Shown here piece by piece: positions 41,546-45,740 of a stretch of DNA of 45,740 bases; position 1 is the stretch's first letter, and the number at the start of each line of letters is the position of its first letter. The notes beneath the pieces were generated by a model. The model saw nothing but the letters and a program-made list of their open reading frames with translations. It did no database searches and was not told the DNA's origin. Source of the DNA: Planctomycetota bacterium (lineage in GTDB: Bacteria > Planctomycetota > MHYJ01 > WSZJ01); contig JACPRD010000055.1 of the NCBI GenBank assembly GCA_016190145.1, positions 1 through 45,740 of the forward strand, given 5' to 3'. The position numbers and the translations under genes are program-made.

Positions 41546-42621
41546 CGGGGCCGCTCCTTCTCGATGGAGAAGTCGTAGATCCTGTCCCAAGACTTCAGAG
41601 CCTCGCATTGCCCGGCGTCCAGATCCAGCTGTTCCAGGATCCGGCGCTGGGCCGCGATCATGTTCCCGGTCCGACGCTCCATGAGGTCTTCCCAGCTCGC
41701 CGATACGCCCGACTCCCGGGCGGCCGCGAACCTCTTCACCTGCTCCTGCCGGATCTCCTCCGCCTCGCGCAGGTAGGCGTCCAGGATCGGCGCGAGATGC
41801 ATCCGCTGCTCCTCCCGCAGCCCGAGAACGTCGCTCCACTCCTTCTCCCACGCCTGCCGGAGTTCTCCCGCGGAGTGCGCTTCCTGCACCGACGCCCCGG
41901 AAGCCGGCCACGGGACGTTCGCGTCCCACAGGCCCTCGATTCCGTCGACGGCGTCCCATGCCCCGTCCGACAGATCGTCCGTCACGGCGTCCGTGAACGC
42001 CTGCCCGATCCGATCCACGCCCGAACTCCACTCGACGCCGCCCATTTCGTCCCGCCGGGCCGCCAGCTCCTCCCACGCCGAACGATTCTGCTCCACCGCG
42101 TCCTCCAGCCTCCTCCGCTCCGTCGGATCGAGCGGCGGATCGGCGTCCTGCAGCAGGGAAGCGACGAGCGCGGGCCATCCATCGGGGCACGCGAACATGT
42201 CCGACGGCCGGAGGCCCTTCTCCTTCGCCAGTTCCAGGACGAGATCGAGCAGGTCCGCGCCGAGCGCCGCCGCGCCCGGTGACCCTTCGTCGGGAACGCG
42301 GCCGAGTTTCCGTGCGAGGGAGCGGAAGCGTTCCGCGAGCGAGGACCAAGTCGGGCGGGCGGCGGCGGCCGCGGGCTTTTCCGGCTGTGCCGGCTCTCGT
42401 CCGAGCTGCTCGATCCGGGCCTGCGCCTCGGCCAGTTCCCTCCGGAGCCGCGCCCGCTCCGCGGCGCCGTCCGTCGAGGAGACGCCCGGGGGGGACAGAG
42501 AAGCGTCGGCGTCGGGGTCCGGAACGGCGCGCGCGACTCTCAAGTCGACGCACAGCATGGCGACGGCGGCCGCGACGGCGCCGAACAGGCCGCCGGCGAG
42601 GATGGCGGGTCTGGTTCCCAT
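41542..42621 (-). CDS. Anchored coiled-coil protein with LTxxQ-like end
   Basis: The protein is 359 residues from ATG 42621, with GGGAGG six bases upstream. An N-terminal membrane anchor (PAILAGGLFGAVAAAVAML) is followed by a disordered stretch and a coiled coil (AAERARLRRELAEAQARIEQ). The rest is helical. The C-terminal part (LREEQRMHLAPILDAYLREA, then RRILEQLDLDAGQCEALKSW) resembles the LTxxQ pattern of Spy/CpxP-like periplasmic proteins. That family call is tentative. It is coupled to the next gene by ATGA. Confidence 0.72.
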   Translation of the reverse strand: MGTRPAILAGGLFGAVAAAVAMLCVDLRVARAVPDPDADASLSPPGVSSTDGAAERARLRRELAEAQARIEQLGREPAQPEKPAAAAARPTWSSLAERFRSLARKLGRVPDEGSPGAAALGADLLDLVLELAKEKGLRPSDMFACPDGWPALVASLLQDADPPLDPTERRRLEDAVEQNRSAWEELAARRDEMGGVEWSSGVDRIGQAFTDAVTDDLSDGAWDAVDGIEGLWDANVPWPASGASVQEAHSAGELRQAWEKEWSDVLGLREEQRMHLAPILDAYLREAEEIRQEQVKRFAAARESGVSASWEDLMERRTGNMIAAQRRILEQLDLDAGQCEALKSWDRIYDFSIEKERPR

Positions 42622-42668
42622 CTCAGGCCTCCCTTTCCGGAACTCGATCGGGCGGAGGATGCATGTTT

Positions 42669-44276
42669 TCAGAATCCGACGGGCCGGAATTTCATGATCC
42701 AGGCGTCGTATTGACAGTCCGGCCACGGCGCGCCCGGAAACGCCACGTGGTTGTCCGTCCCTTCGCCCGGATCGAAGTCGACGAGTCCCGCGTAGGCGCC
42801 CGCGAGGACCAGGTCGCCCGCGGCGTCGAGCTCGATTTCCTCGACGTCCACCAGAGGCATTCCGTGTTCGGTCACCCGGTCTCCTCCGAACGTGAAGACC
42901 CACTTCCATGAACCGTCCCCGGCCAAGCAGGTGGCGAACGCGTCCCGGCCGTCGCGGGCATTCCGGACTTCGCGCAACTCGCCCGGGTTGAAGTCCACTT
43001 TTGATTCGAAGTGACCGGCGACGACAGCGTTTCCGAAGCGGTCGATCCGGACGCAGCGTCCTTCGTCGTCACCCTCTCCTCCGATGGTCTGCGTCCAGCG
43101 GTATTCGCCTTGCGCCGAGAACTTCGTCACGAATGCGTCATCGCGATCCCAGGCGGTGGACTTGAACCGATGACGGTCGCGGCCGGGTCCCGGATCGAAA
43201 TCGACCGTGTCCCGGAATCGTCCGGTGACGAAAACTTCTCCGGACTCGTCCACCGCGACGCCGGCGCCGGAATCGTCAGACGTCGCGCCGATCGCATGGA
43301 ACCAGGCGTATCTTCCGTCGGGCCCCAGCTTGCAGACGAAGATGTCGGATCCGCCATGCGTGTCGACGTCTCCCCATCCTTCGATCGGCACATCGCCCGC
43401 TTCCCGGCCGAGGCAGCCGGTGACCAGCCCGTTTCCGGTCCCGTCGATGGCCACGTCGAACGCCTCCCCGTAACCATCGGCCGGTCCGTAGGGTTCACCG
43501 AATGTCCTGACCCAGGCGAAGTCGCCGTCCCGTGTGAGCTTCAGGATGAAAGCGTTCATTTCTCCGGGTCGTGTTTCACGGACGAACTCGGATCCTTCCG
43601 CCGGATCGAAATCGACCGTGCCCCAGAATTGACCGACGACCCAGATGTTGCCGTCCGAATCCGTCTCCAACGCACGGCTCTGGACTACGGCGTACAGTCC
43701 CTCGTGCGGCGCAGGCGTTCCTACCGTCCGCGTCCATCCATAGGAGTAGCCGTCCGGAGTGGTGTGGATCTTCGAGACGAACAGCGCGGGCATGCCGTGA
43801 GGGTTTTTCAGGTCCTCTCCGCCCGTGGGATCGAAGTCGATGCTGAATCCGCCGCCGCCCGGGAGGTTGACGACATCCGTGAACCAACCGGTGTAGACGA
43901 GGTCCCCGTCGGGGTCGATCGTGATGTGCGATCCGCCCGCGGAGTACTCACCGTCGTCCTCCACGCCGATGCAGAAGCTCCACGCCAGACTTCCGCCTGC
44001 CCGGAGTTTCGCCACGAAGATCGGCTCCGCGCGCCACTCGCCCCAGACGTCACCCGTCGATTTCCCGGTGACGTAGACGTTCCGCTCCGCGTCCGACGCG
44101 ACGCTCTCGACCCTGTCTTCCAGGTCAAACCCGGCACAGAACGTCCACTGGTGCCCGGGTCCGGGAGGCGCGGGAAGGTCGGACGTCGTTTCGCCGCTCG
44201 CCGGCCGGATTCCCGCCAGCCAGACTGCCAGGATCAGCATCACCGGACCACCGCGCGTGAGGAACCGTGTCGCCAT
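42669..44276 (-). CDS. Secreted SBBP-type beta-propeller protein
   Basis: The protein is 535 residues from ATG 44276, with AGGAGAG six bases upstream. The signal peptide is GGPVMLILAVWLAGIRPASG. About seven repeated blades follow, each with a pattern like ITIDPDGDLVYTGWFTD or FGNAVVAGHFESKVDFNPG. The VDFDPG/VDFNPG motif recurs at least five times, as in SBBP (beta-propeller) repeat proteins of planctomycetes and Bacteroidetes. It ends ...YDAWIMKFRPVGF. It is probably exported and may carry metal at the VDFDPG loops. No enzyme activity is evident. Confidence 0.82.
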   Translation of the reverse strand: MATRFLTRGGPVMLILAVWLAGIRPASGETTSDLPAPPGPGHQWTFCAGFDLEDRVESVASDAERNVYVTGKSTGDVWGEWRAEPIFVAKLRAGGSLAWSFCIGVEDDGEYSAGGSHITIDPDGDLVYTGWFTDVVNLPGGGGFSIDFDPTGGEDLKNPHGMPALFVSKIHTTPDGYSYGWTRTVGTPAPHEGLYAVVQSRALETDSDGNIWVVGQFWGTVDFDPAEGSEFVRETRPGEMNAFILKLTRDGDFAWVRTFGEPYGPADGYGEAFDVAIDGTGNGLVTGCLGREAGDVPIEGWGDVDTHGGSDIFVCKLGPDGRYAWFHAIGATSDDSGAGVAVDESGEVFVTGRFRDTVDFDPGPGRDRHRFKSTAWDRDDAFVTKFSAQGEYRWTQTIGGEGDDEGRCVRIDRFGNAVVAGHFESKVDFNPGELREVRNARDGRDAFATCLAGDGSWKWVFTFGGDRVTEHGMPLVDVEEIELDAAGDLVLAGAYAGLVDFDPGEGTDNHVAFPGAPWPDCQYDAWIMKFRPVGF

Positions 44277-44380
44277 GCCGCTCTCCTGAGTCGCCGCGAC
44301 CGGAATTGGTCGCCAAGCACTCCTCAGGGGGCCCGCTGCGGCGGTTTCTTCCCGGAATTCCGCAGTTTTCCGCTGGACAG

Positions 44381-45740
44381 CTACCGCGCCTTCGGCTCCA
44401 GCGCGAACTCAATGCCCTCGCCCTCCATGACGCGCACCGCCTGTCCCCGGAACCCCGGCGCTTCCGCGCGCAACACTACCGCGCTGCCGGCCCCCGTAGG
44501 CACGCCGCCGATCTCGAACCCCCCATCCGCCCCCGTCCACCCTGCCAGTCCTTCCGGCGACACCGGCGAAAGTCCGGAGATGTCGCCCTCCGGAAGCGGA
44601 ATCCCGGGCCCGAATGTGACCCAGGCGAATCCGGACGGCGTGCGGGCGCCGAGGCCAACGACGCGGACGCGCGCGCCTTCGAGCGGCCGGCCGAGGTCGT
44701 CTTCGACCCTTCCCCGCAGACGCCCGTCGGCCCGCGGAAGCCGAAAGTCGAGGCCTGCGCCGCCGGCGCCGTCGAGCGGCGCGGCCGCGACGCCGTGGCC
44801 GGGCGCCCAGGCGACGAGGAGTCCGGCTGCGGCGCCGGACCGGTCGGAGAAGCGTCCGAGTGCGTCCGTGCGGCCGGGGAGGGAAGCGAGGGCGAGGTGG
44901 GCGGCGGTGAACAGCACGGCGCCGGCAACGGGGACTCCGTCGGCGTCCAGGACGGTTCCGGCGACGTCGAGGCCGGGCGCGATCGTCAGCGTCAGGTCGC
45001 CGCGGAGCTCCGGGATTTCGAACTCCGTGAGCAGGAGGCGGAAGCCGCGGCAGTCCACGCGCAGCTGGAGGAATCCTTCGGGCCAGGCGGCGGGAAGGGA
45101 AAACCGGCCATCGGGGCCGGTAACGGACGAGGCGCGCAGGCCGTCGGGTTCGTCGGTTGCGTAAATGGCGCCCAGCTCGCCGAGCCGGCCGAGGGACTGG
45201 ACCCACGAGGTGACGCGGGCGCCCTCGACGGGGAATCCGCGCCCGTCGACGACGCTGCCGCGGATCGGCGTCCCCCTGCGGAACTCGAGGTCGCGGGAGG
45301 CCTCCTGTCCGGCGGCGATGCTGGCGTGAAGGCTCCGGCGGAAGCCGGCGTCCGACCATGCACCGGGGCCGAGCCGGCCGTCCCGCACGTCCTTCACCAG
45401 CTCGCTGGTCTCCAGCGGCATGAACTCGTCCGAGACGGACTCGAAGCGGTACTCGCCGGGCGGCGCGGTCACCGCGTACTCGCCCGACGGGCCGGTGACG
45501 GCGTCGATGGCCGCCCGTCCCTCCTCGCCCGCGCCGACAGGGCGCAGCCTGAGGGCGAATCCTGGGATCGGCCTGCCGGACTCCGCGTCCTTCACGACGC
45601 CGGCCGCGCGACCCGTCTCCGCGGCGCGCACGTTCCCCTCGTCCACGCCTCCCTCGCCGCCCGCAGTCCCGGTCCCGCCGCCGCGGGGATCGGCCTCTGC
45701 ACCCGGCGCCGCCGCCGCCGCGCCATCTCCGGTCCCCCGC
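44381..45740 (-). CDS. Carboxypeptidase-regulatory-like (Ig-like) repeat protein, 5' end outside window
   Basis: The frame is open from the stop at 44381 to the right edge, so the N-terminus is missing. At least four beta-sandwich repeats of the carboxypeptidase-regulatory-like type are seen: AAGVVKDAESGRPIPGFALR, IRGSVVDGRGFPVEGARVTS, VAGTVLDADGVPVAGAVLF and LRGRVEDDLGRPLEGARVRV. Between them are segments such as SSVTGPDGRFSLPAAWPEGF. The upstream end is low-complexity (GDGAAAAAPGAEAD), as in a tether. It is probably an exported protein. Between it and the propeller gene (44277-44380) nothing else is seen. Confidence 0.8.
   Translation of the reverse strand, partial: RGTGDGAAAAAPGAEADPRGGGTGTAGGEGGVDEGNVRAAETGRAAGVVKDAESGRPIPGFALRLRPVGAGEEGRAAIDAVTGPSGEYAVTAPPGEYRFESVSDEFMPLETSELVKDVRDGRLGPGAWSDAGFRRSLHASIAAGQEASRDLEFRRGTPIRGSVVDGRGFPVEGARVTSWVQSLGRLGELGAIYATDEPDGLRASSVTGPDGRFSLPAAWPEGFLQLRVDCRGFRLLLTEFEIPELRGDLTLTIAPGLDVAGTVLDADGVPVAGAVLFTAAHLALASLPGRTDALGRFSDRSGAAAGLLVAWAPGHGVAAAPLDGAGGAGLDFRLPRADGRLRGRVEDDLGRPLEGARVRVVGLGARTPSGFAWVTFGPGIPLPEGDISGLSPVSPEGLAGWTGADGGFEIGGVPTGAGSAVVLRAEAPGFRGQAVRVMEGEGIEFALEPKAR

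Overview
The window is GC-rich throughout. It encodes the C-terminal half of a serine/threonine kinase of the type fused to a formylglycine-generating-enzyme (FGE) domain, many lipoproteins and secreted proteins of unknown function, PDZ and HEAT-like proteins, and a large family of tetratricopeptide-repeat (TPR) proteins. Kinase-FGE fusions and paralogous TPR families of this sort point to a Planctomycetota or related environmental bacterium. That is inference from gene content. No rRNA, tRNA or CRISPR array was seen.

Layout. 1-4.5 kb: a palindromic miniature element, a decayed kinase-FGE pseudogene, and two tandem membrane-anchored PDZ paralogs. 4.5-10 kb: a two-gene operon of secreted proteins, one with a long coiled coil and one with TPRs. 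10-15 kb: the first two TPR paralogs, separated by a nucleotidyltransferase with a truncated HEPN partner and an IS91-type transposase remnant. 15-20 kb: a secreted trypsin-like protease fused to a beta-helix, a beta-propeller lipoprotein, and a lipoprotein with a TetR-type operator. 20-27.5 kb: the core TPR array, four full paralogs and one orphan N-terminal cap, all on the minus strand. 27.5-35 kb: a PDZ-toroid protein, a large secreted protein, a methyltransferase, a membrane protein, an intact Fic protein and a zinc-ribbon membrane protein. 35-39 kb: a graveyard of IS91 tails, exonuclease fragments and toxin-antitoxin modules whose toxins are broken. 39-45.7 kb: an intact YprB-like exonuclease, a two-gene secreted operon, a beta-propeller protein and a carboxypeptidase-regulatory-like protein running off the right edge.

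The most notable system is the TPR family. Each member has a constant N-terminal cap that looks like the tail of a STAND ATPase (FRHALLRDAAYQLQLPGDR) but lacks the ATPase. A variable number (about 7-10) of 40-residue LGN/Pins-like TPRs follows, then a constant C-terminal cap (HLCD, then AC..AGV.PF-E). The architecture, constant ends around a variable peptide-binding middle in a recombination-scarred cluster, suggests a diversified set of recognition or adaptor proteins. The partners are unknown.

A second theme is decay by small lesions. Four toxin-antitoxin loci are visible, and in all four the toxin gene is broken (truncation, frameshift or nonsense codon). Three of the four keep an intact antitoxin-type partner. 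One exonuclease gene has left fragments at four other places, all in the same orientation.
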